Of a DNA stretch of 64,000 nt, positions 50,432 to 60,286 are shown one piece after another. The stretch lies in contig CAYRYU010000012.1 in NCBI GenBank assembly GCA_964428355.1, forward strand, positions 41,584-105,583, given 5' to 3'. Origin of the DNA: CAYRYU01 sp964428355 (GTDB taxonomy: Bacteria; Muiribacteriota; Ozemobacteria; Ozemobacterales; Ozemobacteraceae). The notes below the pieces were generated by a model. That model was not told the origin of the DNA. It did no database searches and worked only from the letters and a program-made list of their open reading frames with translations. The position numbers and the translations under genes were made by a program. Numbering within the stretch: the first letter of the stretch is position 1; every line of letters begins with the position of its first letter.

Positions 50432-52510
50432 ATGTCCATCAGGAAGAGCTTTGGATTGTTCCTCATACTGTTGCTGGGGGTTCCCCTGCTCGCGTCGAAT
50501 GACGATGACCGCCGTCTTCCTTTCTTCATGTGGTCTCGGGAGGACCGCCTCCAGGTCGTCCCCGAACCCGGTGTGGAAGAATCCAGGTTCGGAAGTCCGG
50601 AAAGAAGGAAAGGAAACTTTGCGGATTCAGGTCCCCAGGAGATCAAGCCCCCGATGGACGAGTACATTTCCGCGCTCCAGGCTTCCGCTCCCTACATTCC
50701 CCTCGAGAAATTGGGGACGGCATCGGGGAAGATCCCGGAAACGATCACCCGGGAACAGGCCCGAGCGGATATCGACATGCTGGAGTATCTCCTCGAGCAC
50801 GCCTACAGCGGAAAAGATTACTGGTCGAAGAATGGTGTCGGTTTCGAGGGGTTGATCGCCGAGCTCCGGAGCAGTGCTGAAGGCTCGGGGACTTTTCCGG
50901 TCGCGGCTTTCGAGGAGATCGTTTGCCGCGGGCTCCAGAAGATCCAGGATGGTCACCTTGGGGTTCGCGGGTTCAAACGCCACAGGTTCTTCAAGCATGA
51001 GGACGCTTTCTTCGCCGATCTCCTGATCGAAAAGAAGGATGGTTCCTTCATCGTGGTCGATTCCCAGGTCCCGGGCCTCAGTGCGGGCGATTCAATTCGG
51101 GTCGCGAAGGAGAACCTCTTTCCAACCCTTTCCCCAAGCGGAAAGAGCCACTTCCTGATCGGTCTTCTGTCCGCCTCTGCGATCAACGATCTCCAGATCC
51201 AGTCACGGAGCGGTTCTTCCATGAAGATTCCTTTGCATCGATGTCGCCTGTCAGGATTTTCGGATGAGGACACATCGGTTTTTTCTTCGACGGCCATCGA
51301 GGGGGTTCCGCACATTCGTGTCAGATCCTTCTCAACCGATTTCAACAAGGAACTGGAAATGTTCGCCCAATCGTCCCTTGCCCTGATCGAAAAACCCGCC
51401 GTGATTCTCAACGTTCTTGGGAACGGAGGCGGCTCGGAAAACTACGGTAGGGCATGGCTCAGGAATTTGAACGGAAAGCATGCCTCCAACCGGATTTCTG
51501 CAGTCCTGACCAGCCCTCCGATAGTTGAAAGCTGGGCCAACAGTGATCTCGAAGGGGCCCCTCCCTTCCTGCAGGAATTGATCAAGGAAGCGCGGGCCAA
51601 GCTCGAGATTCTCAAGAAGAATCCCCGAAAGAGCTGGGAAATCTGGTATCCCCAGTCCGCAGGCGGAACGGGGACCTTCAAAGGGAAACTCATCATCCTG
51701 ATGGATCGTTGGGTGGCTTCGTCCGGAGAAGGGACCCTCGGTTCATCCCGGGCGGTGAAAGATCTTCTGTTGATCGGTGAAAATTCCGCCGGAATCGGGA
51801 CTTTCGGGGAAGTCCGACCTTACATCCTTCCCAATTCACGGATTCAATTGTCCCTCCCATGCAAACTATTCCTCGAACCCGGAATTCTCGAGGGGAAGGG
51901 CTTTTTCCCGAATCTCTGGCTCGATACCAGCGAGCCCCTGGAAGAGATCGTCAAGTGGCTTCACGAACCTGAAGGATACCGCTTTCGGCTGGATGTCCCG
52001 ACGGAAATCGCGACGATCGATTTCGAGCAGTGGATTAATGGAAAACCCAACGGCCTCAAAAAGAGAGTGGGGGTTTCGGTTGGGAAGCCGGGGGATCCTG
52101 TCAGCCTCGTTCTTCGCGACGAATCGACGGTTTTCGAGGGAAAAGCCTCCTGCCTCCTGACCGGGGATTCCCAGACCAGGACCTGGTGGTTTCTCGGGCA
52201 CCCCTTCCCGGTTTCGAAGAAGCGTGTTTCGGTCCGGTTCGCGGTCAAGGGTGAGGGAATTGCTCCCCTTCCCCATGATTACAACAATTGTTACGTCGGG
52301 TTCATCCTGGAGGATCGAAGTGGAAAGTACAAGCATGTCGTGAAGGATTTCGAGGGGACTTTCGATTGGAAAACGGAAACCATTTCCGTCGATCTGGGAG
52401 ATGATATCGTTTCCTGCGAATTCGGTATCATGAAATCGAAGGCCGGAAAACTCTGGGTCGACGACATCCGTTTCGAAAAATCCGAAATCCCGTCTTCCAC
52501 CGAAAGGTAA
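50432..52510 (+). CDS. Secreted S41-family (tail-specific) serine peptidase
   Basis: 692 residues. A signal peptide (FLILLLGVPLLASND) is followed by a helical region at about 80-150, then a beta-rich S41 core. The nucleophile is probably S430 in DRWVASSGEG (family ASxxE). LNVLGNGGGSENYGRAWLR matches the oxyanion-side strand, usually RxNGGG. There is no obvious PDZ domain between helical and catalytic parts. The last about 150 residues form a C-terminal beta region (VSVRFAVKGEGIAPLPHDYN) likely to bind substrate or carbohydrate. Outside-acting; the partner is unknown. The gene stands alone on the plus strand and converges with the nuclease gene. Confidence 0.78.
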   Translation: MSIRKSFGLFLILLLGVPLLASNDDDRRLPFFMWSREDRLQVVPEPGVEESRFGSPERRKGNFADSGPQEIKPPMDEYISALQASAPYIPLEKLGTASGKIPETITREQARADIDMLEYLLEHAYSGKDYWSKNGVGFEGLIAELRSSAEGSGTFPVAAFEEIVCRGLQKIQDGHLGVRGFKRHRFFKHEDAFFADLLIEKKDGSFIVVDSQVPGLSAGDSIRVAKENLFPTLSPSGKSHFLIGLLSASAINDLQIQSRSGSSMKIPLHRCRLSGFSDEDTSVFSSTAIEGVPHIRVRSFSTDFNKELEMFAQSSLALIEKPAVILNVLGNGGGSENYGRAWLRNLNGKHASNRISAVLTSPPIVESWANSDLEGAPPFLQELIKEARAKLEILKKNPRKSWEIWYPQSAGGTGTFKGKLIILMDRWVASSGEGTLGSSRAVKDLLLIGENSAGIGTFGEVRPYILPNSRIQLSLPCKLFLEPGILEGKGFFPNLWLDTSEPLEEIVKWLHEPEGYRFRLDVPTEIATIDFEQWINGKPNGLKKRVGVSVGKPGDPVSLVLRDESTVFEGKASCLLTGDSQTRTWWFLGHPFPVSKKRVSVRFAVKGEGIAPLPHDYNNCYVGFILEDRSGKYKHVVKDFEGTFDWKTETISVDLGDDIVSCEFGIMKSKAGKLWVDDIRFEKSEIPSSTER

Positions 52511-52565
52511 CACCCCTGGGGAAAATGGATGTTCCGGCGGTCGTATCAAGAAGTCGGGGTGAAAC

Positions 52566-53786
52566 CTACCAGATCCCCGTTGGGATGGCCGCCTCCAGGC
52601 TTTCCTCGAGTGGGTCGGGAAGCTGCCAGAACAGGTCCATTCCAGCCGACTCCTCGATCCTGTCGATGGGGACGAGGAATTGTTTCAGATCCTCATTCCC
52701 GCACACGTTTTGCGGTATCAGGAAGGAAATGATCCTCGGCTCCTCGCCTTCTTTCCTGACGATGCATTTGAAGAAGGCGTCGGGGATCTCGATGTTTCCC
52801 GGAAGAACCTCCCGGTGCTCATCGAAAACCGGGCCGGTGATGACCCAGATCCGCGAGAATTTCCTTGCATAGTCCATTTCCAGCGCTTCGAGTTTTCTCC
52901 AGATGACCCGGTTGAGAGTGGGTTTCTGGGGACAGATGTTCGACATCAGGAAGGTTTTCCTCTGAGCTTCCTTTCCATACTGGGTCGAGATTGCCCAATT
53001 GGGTGCCAGATGTCCCTTGTCATAACCGCTGTTTTTGAACGAATCTGATTCGACCTGCGAATCGACACGGTCGTCGGTCGAGAAACTCGATGGACGGGGA
53101 AACTTCTCGGCGAAAAGGAGGTCGAATACGCAGTATCCCACCCAAAGGGGGCTCTTCCTGGTTCCGGAGAAACCAGAAAAGAAGCCCTTGTTTTCCAGGA
53201 TTTTCAGGTTCGAATCCTTCCGAACTACCTTGGGGAACCCAGCGAATACGACCTTCCGGCTCTTGATCAACCCTTCCCGCAACTCACTTCCGAGTCCGGA
53301 GAAGGTTTTCATGAATTCGGAGTATTTCCGGGAAATCAGCTGGGACAAAGCCTTCGTATCCGAGAGGTATTTCTCTATCTTCCGAAGGGTGACCGCGGGT
53401 TTTCGTGCTTTCCGGCATGCAGCGAGGTCCAGGGTGAGAACGTCGATGAGGTTTTTCGTGACGGAATCGAAGGCGGCGATTCCGGGTGCAGGTTGCGAGC
53501 CGGCATTGTCCAGGAAGAACTCGAAATTCGCAATTCCTTCCTGGGAGTCCGACTTCAATCCGCTTATCAGCGTGTGGAAAAGGTCCTTCGAGAGGGCTTC
53601 CAGCTTTTCAAGGAAACTGATGTCCACCATCAATGCCTGCCTCGACTCGAGGTAGGTTTCCTCAATGGACGCCATTCTGGCACCCAGCTCTTTGGTGGTC
53701 GGAAGGGATCCGGCTTCAAGGCAGAGGAACGGAAGAAGCATAAGAAAGGTCAGCAGTACGACTTGCCGCAGGGGAAGCCATTTCAT
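52566..53786 (-). CDS. Secreted DNA/RNA non-specific endonuclease (NUC1-type)
   Basis: 406 residues. The signal peptide is WLPLRQVVLLTFLMLLPFLC. A long helical N-terminal part (to about 200) precedes the beta-beta-alpha-metal nuclease domain: SGYDKGHLAPNWAIS is the DRGH-type catalytic motif with Lys in place of the usual Arg, and MSNICPQKPTLNRVIWRKLE supplies the metal-binding Asn. It degrades DNA and RNA outside the cytoplasm, for food or defence. ATG 53786 gives the signal peptide; an open frame to 53930 upstream adds nothing recognisable. Confidence 0.85.
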   Translation of the reverse strand: MKWLPLRQVVLLTFLMLLPFLCLEAGSLPTTKELGARMASIEETYLESRQALMVDISFLEKLEALSKDLFHTLISGLKSDSQEGIANFEFFLDNAGSQPAPGIAAFDSVTKNLIDVLTLDLAACRKARKPAVTLRKIEKYLSDTKALSQLISRKYSEFMKTFSGLGSELREGLIKSRKVVFAGFPKVVRKDSNLKILENKGFFSGFSGTRKSPLWVGYCVFDLLFAEKFPRPSSFSTDDRVDSQVESDSFKNSGYDKGHLAPNWAISTQYGKEAQRKTFLMSNICPQKPTLNRVIWRKLEALEMDYARKFSRIWVITGPVFDEHREVLPGNIEIPDAFFKCIVRKEGEEPRIISFLIPQNVCGNEDLKQFLVPIDRIEESAGMDLFWQLPDPLEESLEAAIPTGIW

Positions 53787-53905
53787 CGGAGACCCCAAAA
53801 GGCCTTTCCTGTCGTGAAAACATGGTTCCATATCATCAATCCTCCAGTTTCCCCAGCTCCCTGGCCTATTCAAGGTCCTTTCGCGCATCTTCGAACTGGG
53901 AGAGG

Positions 53906-54166
53906 TCAAGGTAGCACCGCCTCTGAGCATCTGTTGACCATTATAACGTCCAGACCATCATCCGGGCAATTTTCCAGAAGCACCGTCAGGAAGCTGGGAG
54001 GAACCCGTGCAATCACCTCCGGGTGCAAGGCGGTGTTTCCCTTCTTACCCCGGGCATCAACCTTTTCCCCAACCCCGATCAACTTCCGGATGGTGTCCTC
54101 AGGGACTGGGCCATCCTGGCCTTCGCGGCCCGGCTTCGGGAACATTCGCCCCATCGTGGGGCTCAT
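53906..54166 (-). pseudogene. Ankyrin-like remnant within repeat
   Basis: 86 codons: DTIRKLIGVGEKVDARGKKG then NTALHPEVIARVPPSFLTVL and LENCPDDGLDVIMVNRCSEA. It looks like the beginning of an ankyrin repeat followed by unrelated text. The first 20 codons come from the GAGCCCCACGATGGGG repeat family, so the frame probably is a repeat fused to a dead ankyrin piece. No ribosome site. Confidence 0.4.
54095..54165 (-). repeat. Dispersed repeat (GAGCCCCACGATGGGG family), copy 2
   Basis: Minus-strand reading: GAGCCCCACGATGGGGCGAA then TGTTCCCGAAGCCGGGCCG and CCAGGATGGCCCAGTCC, matching 20440-20510 apart from a short extra piece. It lies between the nuclease and the cyclase pair. Confidence 0.5.
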
Positions 54167-54193
54167 GTCTTCGCAACCCGTTTTCCCGGATCA

Positions 54194-57100
54194 TCATGGA
54201 GCCTCCTTCTTCCCGGGACTTGTACAAACCGGAGACGAGGGACTGCATTTGAAAAGCTGGACAGGCGAAGCCTTGCCCTTGAGGGCAACGGGCGGCAACT
54301 TCCGGGCTTCCAGGTCCGGGGGGAGGTGGGCCAGCACATCCCCGCTGATCAGCAGGGACGGTTCCGGTTCCCGGGCAGCGCGGCCCTGGATGCGGGCGGC
54401 GGTGTTCACCGTGTCCCCGATGACGGTGAAATCGATCATGCCTCGTCGCGAACCCACCTTCCCCGAGATGGCCGGCCCAAAGTGGACGCCTACGTCAGTC
54501 CGGACCGGGAACCCCCCTGCCGCGAGGCGTCGCCGATCGAAGGCTTCGGCTTCGCGCAGGAGAAGACGGGCCGCATCGACGGCCCGCCGGGCGGGATGTT
54601 CGAGGCCGGGACGGGGGAAAAAGACGGCCATGACCGCGTCCCCGATCAGCTTGTCGATCTGGCCGTGATAGGGGGTGAGGCAGGAATCCACGAAGGTGAA
54701 GTAGTCGTTCAGGAGGTCGATGAGCGCCGGCGGTTCGTGCCGGCCGACGAGGTCCTCGAATCCATGGATGTGGGTGAACAGGACCGCAACTTCCCGCCGT
54801 TCCCCGCCCAGGGCCAGGCTCTCCCGATCGTCCTTCTTCACCTCCTCCAGAACCTGCTCGGAGACGAACCGGGACATCCGTTCCCGTTCCTGGAGCCCCT
54901 GGGCCATGTCGTTGAACGCCGCGGCAAGTTCACCCAGCTCGTCGTCGGCGGTCACCCGCTCCCGAGCGTCGAACCGCTTCCGCCCAACCTCCCGGACCAT
55001 CCGGGTCAGGCCTTCGATCCTCCCGACGATCCATCGGGAGAGGACGAGTGCCATGGGAACCATCAGGCTGAGACTGAGAACGATCGAGACCGCCAGGACC
55101 CGCCAGGCGAACACCTCCTCCCGCTCCGGCGCAAGGACGGGATGAAAGCCCAGGATCATGCCGATCCTCTCCCACCATCGGCTGTCGGAAAAGGGGTGAC
55201 ACTCGATCAGACCGATCATCACGTGGCCGGTCACCTCCTTGGGAAAGGTGACCACCGCCAGGAACCGCCTTCCATCGGGAAAGTTCACCATGCCGGATTC
55301 GTCGACCCGGAACCGGGTCACCCGGTCCACCATCCGCCGCAGGGCTCCCGATCTTCCCAGTGCAGGCGGCAGAACGCGGCCGTCGGTCGAACCGAAACCG
55401 ATCGTCAAAGCATCCGCGCCATCCGTCGAGGAGGCGGTCTCGGCCAGAATCCCCTCCACGAAAGGTCGGGAAAAGGCGACCTCGTCGAAAGCCCAGCTGA
55501 TCATGCCGATTGACCGGGGTGGGGTCACCCCGGGGGCCGACAGGACCGATTTCTGCTGCACCAGGTTGCTGTTGCGCGCCTGCAGGCGATTGAAAAGGCG
55601 CCCCTGACCGAACAGGTTGTACATGACGTTCTCGAGATGGCGGTCGGACAGCAGGACGAAGCTCTGGGTCAGCCGGGGATCGGGCTCCCGGCCTTCCCCT
55701 TCGATCACTTTCGCCAGGTGATGGGCCATCAGGTTCGGGTACTGGCCCCAGGTCTGGATCGGTGCAACGCCCCGGTTCAATGGGGTCCGGTTCCCCTCTT
55801 CGTCGATCAGGACCACCTCGAACCGGTCGAGACCCGCGCAGGCCTCCTGCAAGCCGCTCGCAGACAGGGGAAGCCGCTCGGTGAGCGCCTCCTCGATCCT
55901 GCGGAGGCCCGCGCTGAAACTCGCCTGGAACGACGGATGGCGGCGGTCGATCTCGACCAGGCGCGTCCGAATGCGTTTCTCCCAACCGATCCGGCTCCGG
56001 CGGGCGCTCTCCTCGGCGAGATCGACCCCCTGGAGGAACACTCCTGCGAGAGGCAGGACGGAGGTCAGCGCGAACAGGGCGAACACCTGGCGTTGCAGAC
56101 TGAGGTCGGTCGCCTGACCCAGCCACAGGGTCCGCCATCCGTGGAAGGCCAGGAAACACGCGACGAGGGAGTAGGCCAGGAGGAGCAAGGGACGGGCCTG
56201 TTCGAGTCCTCCCCGCAACCGTTCCTCGCGGATGCCCGCCACCATGTACCGGCCCTGTTCCTGCGGAACGTACCGTCCGACCCAGGATCCCAATCGATCG
56301 GACCAGCTGGTCTGTCCGTCGAAGAACCGGATCAGGGTTTCCCGCAAAACCCCCCGCTCGCCTCGCGCAAGTTCGATGACGGGTCGGTTTCCCGCCTTGC
56401 GGACGATCATCGCGAGATCGGCTGGGGGGGACAACCGGCGGAGGATCCTGGCGGCCAGCCTTCGCATCGGCACATCGGCGGGATCGAGCAGGATCCAGAG
56501 CCCGCCGTGGGATTCCTCGCCCGTCCGGAGCGGGGCGCCCCCGAACCGCTCCTCCGGGAGAACCCAGGAAAGGCGCATGTGGCCCTTGTCGGGGAAGATC
56601 CGGGGCAGTCCGGTCGGATCGGTGAGATCGGCCAGGGTCGTCAGACTGCCGAACATCGCCCGACAGAGCCTCCCGGCGGCTTCGAACCGGGAGTCTTGCT
56701 GATTCCCTCCTCCCTCGCGCTGAAGGGCCAGCAACGCCCGCCATAACTGGGAGCGGGTCTTCCGCGGCCCCCGGTCGGACTGGAATACCATGTCCCCCCG
56801 TGCGTCAAAGGCCAGAACCACGGCCCGGGGAAAGCATGCGGCGAACCTCCGCCCGATGCGGGCCCCAACCGGGCCGGAGAAGGGCCCGCCCCGACGGATG
56901 GCCCGGCCCGCCCGCAAGGCCGACCTGCCCAGGGCGCGTACGAACCGTGGCCGATGGAACTCCCCCGTGGCCGACAGGATGGCTTTGTCAAGCTGTTCGA
57001 GCCGGTCGCGGGCGAGCTCCCGCCGGGCGGTCTCGGCCCTACGGTCGATCAGGGCGCGCAAGGACAGGAACCCAAAGGCCAGAAGGGCGATGACCGCGCA

Positions 57101-57199
57101 GAACAGGACCCCTCCCCCTGGGGCTCCCGCAGGCTGCGCGCCCCGGGCGTGTGTTTCGGGAACCCGTCCCTGCCGGGTTGGCTCCGGATGCGCATTCAT
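54194..57199 (-). CDS. Membrane class III cyclase B, first metal Asp replaced by His
   Basis: 1001 residues. One membrane helix lies near residue 35, a large extracytoplasmic part follows to about 340, then more membrane helices, a second outside region, a helix and a HAMP-like linker (GELAAAFNDMAQGLQERERM), and finally a cyclase domain. The first metal motif is FTHIHGF: H810 stands where every active cyclase has Asp. The second, DKLIGDAVMAVF, is intact, as are DFTVIGDTVNTAARIQ with N932 and R936. Alone it could not bind metal normally, but it can give the Lys/Asp/Asn/Arg half of a site. Its start ATG 57199 lies 161 bases inside the upstream cyclase gene in a different frame. Confidence 0.85.
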   Translation of the reverse strand: MNAHPEPTRQGRVPETHARGAQPAGAPGGGVLFCAVIALLAFGFLSLRALIDRRAETARRELARDRLEQLDKAILSATGEFHRPRFVRALGRSALRAGRAIRRGGPFSGPVGARIGRRFAACFPRAVVLAFDARGDMVFQSDRGPRKTRSQLWRALLALQREGGGNQQDSRFEAAGRLCRAMFGSLTTLADLTDPTGLPRIFPDKGHMRLSWVLPEERFGGAPLRTGEESHGGLWILLDPADVPMRRLAARILRRLSPPADLAMIVRKAGNRPVIELARGERGVLRETLIRFFDGQTSWSDRLGSWVGRYVPQEQGRYMVAGIREERLRGGLEQARPLLLLAYSLVACFLAFHGWRTLWLGQATDLSLQRQVFALFALTSVLPLAGVFLQGVDLAEESARRSRIGWEKRIRTRLVEIDRRHPSFQASFSAGLRRIEEALTERLPLSASGLQEACAGLDRFEVVLIDEEGNRTPLNRGVAPIQTWGQYPNLMAHHLAKVIEGEGREPDPRLTQSFVLLSDRHLENVMYNLFGQGRLFNRLQARNSNLVQQKSVLSAPGVTPPRSIGMISWAFDEVAFSRPFVEGILAETASSTDGADALTIGFGSTDGRVLPPALGRSGALRRMVDRVTRFRVDESGMVNFPDGRRFLAVVTFPKEVTGHVMIGLIECHPFSDSRWWERIGMILGFHPVLAPEREEVFAWRVLAVSIVLSLSLMVPMALVLSRWIVGRIEGLTRMVREVGRKRFDARERVTADDELGELAAAFNDMAQGLQERERMSRFVSEQVLEEVKKDDRESLALGGERREVAVLFTHIHGFEDLVGRHEPPALIDLLNDYFTFVDSCLTPYHGQIDKLIGDAVMAVFFPRPGLEHPARRAVDAARLLLREAEAFDRRRLAAGGFPVRTDVGVHFGPAISGKVGSRRGMIDFTVIGDTVNTAARIQGRAAREPEPSLLISGDVLAHLPPDLEARKLPPVALKGKASPVQLFKCSPSSPVCTSPGKKEAP

Positions 57200-60011
57200 C
57201 GGCTGGACCCCGTTCGCAGACCTCGAAGGCATCCCCCTCGGGAATCGTCAGGGGAACGGCCCGAAAAGCGGATCCGATTGCCTCCATGGTTTCCCGTGAC
57301 ACCACCACCCGGGTCCCGGATCCGTGCCGGCTGGCCGCCTCGAGGGCATGGGCGCGGGAAATGGCCGGCCCGATGACGGCGAAGTCCTGCCGCCCTCCGG
57401 TGACCCCTACCTTCCCTTCGATTACCTGGGAAAAGTGTATTCCGACGCCGTTCTCGACCGTCAACAGGCCACGGGCCACCCGCTCGCGATTGAACGTGCG
57501 GAGGACCGCCCGCATGCTCAAGCCAGCGGTCACGGCCTGCTCGGCAGGGTGGGGAAGTCCCTCCTCCGCGTGGAAGACCGCCACGAGGGCGTCCCCCACC
57601 AGTTTTTGGATTTCCCCGCCCTCTTCCTGGATGACGCCGTCCATGGCGGTGAAATAGTCGTTCAGCATGCTCACGACCAGGTCGGCCGACTGGGTTTCCG
57701 AAAGCGTGGTGAAGTCGCGGATGTCCGAAGCGAGGATGGCGGCTACGACGCTCCTTCCGTGCCGGCCCACCCCGCCGCCCGCCTCCTCGGCCTTGATATC
57801 CTCGACCGTCGAGCGGGAAACGAACCGGCGCAGGCGTTCCCGCTCCTGCAGTCCACGGGTCATGTCATTGAACGCACCGCACAGGTTTCCCAGCTCATCA
57901 CGGGTCCGCTCCTCAAGGCGATGCCCGAAACGCCCCGCCGCCACTGCGGCCGCTCCCTCCCGAAGCTGGCGAAGGGGCAGGACCAGGCGGTCACGCAGGA
58001 TGCGGGACACCCCCACGATCAGGATGAAGCCGGCCAGAAAGAGGATGATCAGAAGGCGTCCCACCTCCGAACGGCTTTCGAGGATGGGCGCGTAGGGCAT
58101 GAGACAGACGGGGTAGAACGAATGCAGGAACCGGGAGAAGCTCGTCCTGGCAAGTAGCTCCTGGCCTTGCCGGGACTGGAGCCGTACGGATTCCGGAACC
58201 TGGGTAGCCCGGGTCCTTCGCACCGCCTCCCGAAGGGGAACGACATCCACCAGCCGTTCCTCCTCGTTCCCGTAATCCGGATGAATGGCCAGAATCTGGA
58301 AGGGCTGTCCCTGGACCGGGGGATCCGCGCTCAGCCGCCGGAGAAAGGACAGCGTTTCGCGGCTCAGGTCGAAGATGAAGAAGGAAAAGCACCGGGCCCG
58401 GCGGGGGGAGTCTTCGACCAGGCGGCAAAACGAGGCGAAATGCGAAGTGTTGAACTCCGAGAAGATCACGGTGCCGAGACTCTTGACCATCTCCAGGAGC
58501 GGCGAGGATTCCCCGAGGATGTCCTGGGCGGTGAGCAGGGCGGGCTTTCCCCCCGCCTTGACGGAGGCCGGCGCTTCCCCGCGCTCGAGCAGGATCTGGA
58601 AGAACAGATCCAGAACGATCTTGCGGAGGGAATCCGCCTTCGTGCCCAAGGCCTGTTCCATGCTCGCCGCCATCGATGAATACAGCCAGGGGGCAAACCC
58701 CGGCTTGCGGGCATCGGCGAAGAAGATCGCATGGGCGTCCCGCAGGGATTCGGGGATCTGCTCCGGAACCGGTTGTACCAGCGTCCCCAGGTCGAGTGCC
58801 CGGGTGAACCCCAGGCACCTCTCCTGAAGGTTTTCCAGGTGGTTCCAGAACCGTCGGTCGGTTGCGACCAGGTGGTCTTGCATCCGGCCTTCCCAGCGCG
58901 TCCGCTCCGCCGATTCCATCTCGATGAACCGGGAAGCCCCCACGAAGGCGAGGGTCAGGAACGGCACGACACCGGCGAAGATGAAAGAGAAGGCGATCTG
59001 GCGACCCAGAGGGACCGATGACCGCCTCCGGCCCAGCAGGATCAGGGCCAGGCGATGGCTCAGCGAAAACCAGAGGAGGACCGCGGTCAGCTCCAACAGG
59101 TGGCGGGCGGAGCCCGGCAGCCGGAAGACCATTGGCGGCGGGACCGCCAGGCAGAGGAAGGGGCCGCCCCCCAGATCCAATCGCTTTTTCAGGATGATCC
59201 CCTCGGGATGCCATTCCACGCCCGCCGTGGGGGGAAGCCCGGCCAGGCGTGCGATCGGAAACCAGGGTTCACCCTTCGCGTGGCCCGGGGTCACCACGCC
59301 GGAGGCAAGGAACCCGCCAAAGGGAAGATCGTCGGGGATCGCCCGCAACCCGTTCCGGAAGCGCATGTCGGGGGGAATGTCCTCCTCCCGGACGTCGAGA
59401 TGGAGCAGGGACTGGAACCGGGCCTTGTTGGGCTTGACGGGACCGATTACCCCGAGGTATCGGCGGGATTCGCCCGCCAGCTCGACAACAAAGCTGAAAC
59501 GCCGGGCCCAGAGGAAGGAGATCAGGTTGTTCTGGCCGTAGTGGCTCCGGCAGAACTGCCGGGCGCGACGGCCCAGCTCGACCGACTCCGACGAAGTCCC
59601 GTATCGAAACCGGATCTGCTGGACCGCAAGGTTCAGATCCTGGAACTGGCTCCGGTCGGGAAAGTCCCCGGGGGGATAGACCAGATCGCCGTTCTCGTCG
59701 AAACCGAAGATCCTGACGGGGATCCCCAGCGCGGTTCTCACTTTTTCCGCCAGAGTTGGGGCGCTCGTCGCCGTGACCGCCTCCCGAATGGACTCGCCGA
59801 ACTCGCGGGAGAAGGCATTCCACAGGACCTCGGGGGATTTGAGATTCTCCTCCACCCGGAGGGCGATCGCGGGAAGCCGGTCCTGGACGCTCTGCAGGAC
59901 AAGCTCCCGATAGCCCGCCAGAAAGTTCTCGAGCAGGAAGATCGCCAAAGCCGCGGGGATCAGGAGAATCGAAAGGAGAGCGGGCAGGGCGAGCCGTTCG
60001 CGAAGTGCCAT
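57039..60011 (-). CDS. Membrane class III cyclase A, transition-state Asn/Arg lost
   Basis: 990 residues. A membrane helix at 10-30 (LPALLSILLIPAALAIFLLE) is followed by an extracytoplasmic sensor region to about 310, membrane helices, a second outside region, a membrane helix (LLIILFLAGFILIVGVSRIL), HAMP (GNLCGAFNDMTRGLQERERL) and a cyclase domain. The metal Asp pair is complete: D763 in ASDIRDF and D807 in QKLVGDALVAVF. Where others have VN..AR it has IGPAISRAHALEAAS, so the Asn is S885 and the Arg is A889. It can supply metals but not the catalytic Asn/Arg. The last about 50 residues are read from the overlap with cyclase B. ATG 60011 follows GGAAGGG. Confidence 0.88.
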   Translation of the reverse strand: MALRERLALPALLSILLIPAALAIFLLENFLAGYRELVLQSVQDRLPAIALRVEENLKSPEVLWNAFSREFGESIREAVTATSAPTLAEKVRTALGIPVRIFGFDENGDLVYPPGDFPDRSQFQDLNLAVQQIRFRYGTSSESVELGRRARQFCRSHYGQNNLISFLWARRFSFVVELAGESRRYLGVIGPVKPNKARFQSLLHLDVREEDIPPDMRFRNGLRAIPDDLPFGGFLASGVVTPGHAKGEPWFPIARLAGLPPTAGVEWHPEGIILKKRLDLGGGPFLCLAVPPPMVFRLPGSARHLLELTAVLLWFSLSHRLALILLGRRRSSVPLGRQIAFSFIFAGVVPFLTLAFVGASRFIEMESAERTRWEGRMQDHLVATDRRFWNHLENLQERCLGFTRALDLGTLVQPVPEQIPESLRDAHAIFFADARKPGFAPWLYSSMAASMEQALGTKADSLRKIVLDLFFQILLERGEAPASVKAGGKPALLTAQDILGESSPLLEMVKSLGTVIFSEFNTSHFASFCRLVEDSPRRARCFSFFIFDLSRETLSFLRRLSADPPVQGQPFQILAIHPDYGNEEERLVDVVPLREAVRRTRATQVPESVRLQSRQGQELLARTSFSRFLHSFYPVCLMPYAPILESRSEVGRLLIILFLAGFILIVGVSRILRDRLVLPLRQLREGAAAVAAGRFGHRLEERTRDELGNLCGAFNDMTRGLQERERLRRFVSRSTVEDIKAEEAGGGVGRHGRSVVAAILASDIRDFTTLSETQSADLVVSMLNDYFTAMDGVIQEEGGEIQKLVGDALVAVFHAEEGLPHPAEQAVTAGLSMRAVLRTFNRERVARGLLTVENGVGIHFSQVIEGKVGVTGGRQDFAVIGPAISRAHALEAASRHGSGTRVVVSRETMEAIGSAFRAVPLTIPEGDAFEVCERGPADECASGANPAGTGSRNTRPGRAACGSPRGRGPVLRGHRPSGLWVPVLARPDRP

Positions 60012-60091
60012 CGAGTCCCTTCCCTGTAAAAACGCTACCCAGGGCTTGCACCTATACTACCACACCCTCCCTTCGGGCACCTCCCAGGGCT

Positions 60092-60138
60092 CCGGGGACG
60101 TGATACCGAACTTGGGGAGATCCGTATCACGTCCCCGG
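60092..60138. repeat. 47-bp palindromic element upstream of cyclase genes
   Basis: CCGGGGACGTGATAC ... GTATCACGTCCCCGG around CGAACTTGGGGAGATCC. It lies in the 275-base gap between the cyclase A start and the plus-strand secreted protein; no gene in this gap. Confidence 0.85.
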
Positions 60139-60286
60139 AATCAAGGGAATCTCCCGAGGGGGCGGGCGATCCCCCAGGAAAGTTCGAACCCCTCCGCCGG
60201 TCGCCGCGTATACAGGGATGGAACGAGGCGGGGATGGATGTTCCCCGTCACCGGTTTCGCAACGAGAAAACAGGAGAGACGCAGCC

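Noticed and set aside
53190..53220. GGTTCGAATCC resembling a tRNA T-loop
   Set aside because: There is no cloverleaf around it and it lies within the nuclease gene.
54930..56744. 604-codon open frame inside cyclase B
   Set aside because: It lies on the same strand in another frame, has Arg/Pro/Gly-rich text and no domain; a shadow of cyclase B.
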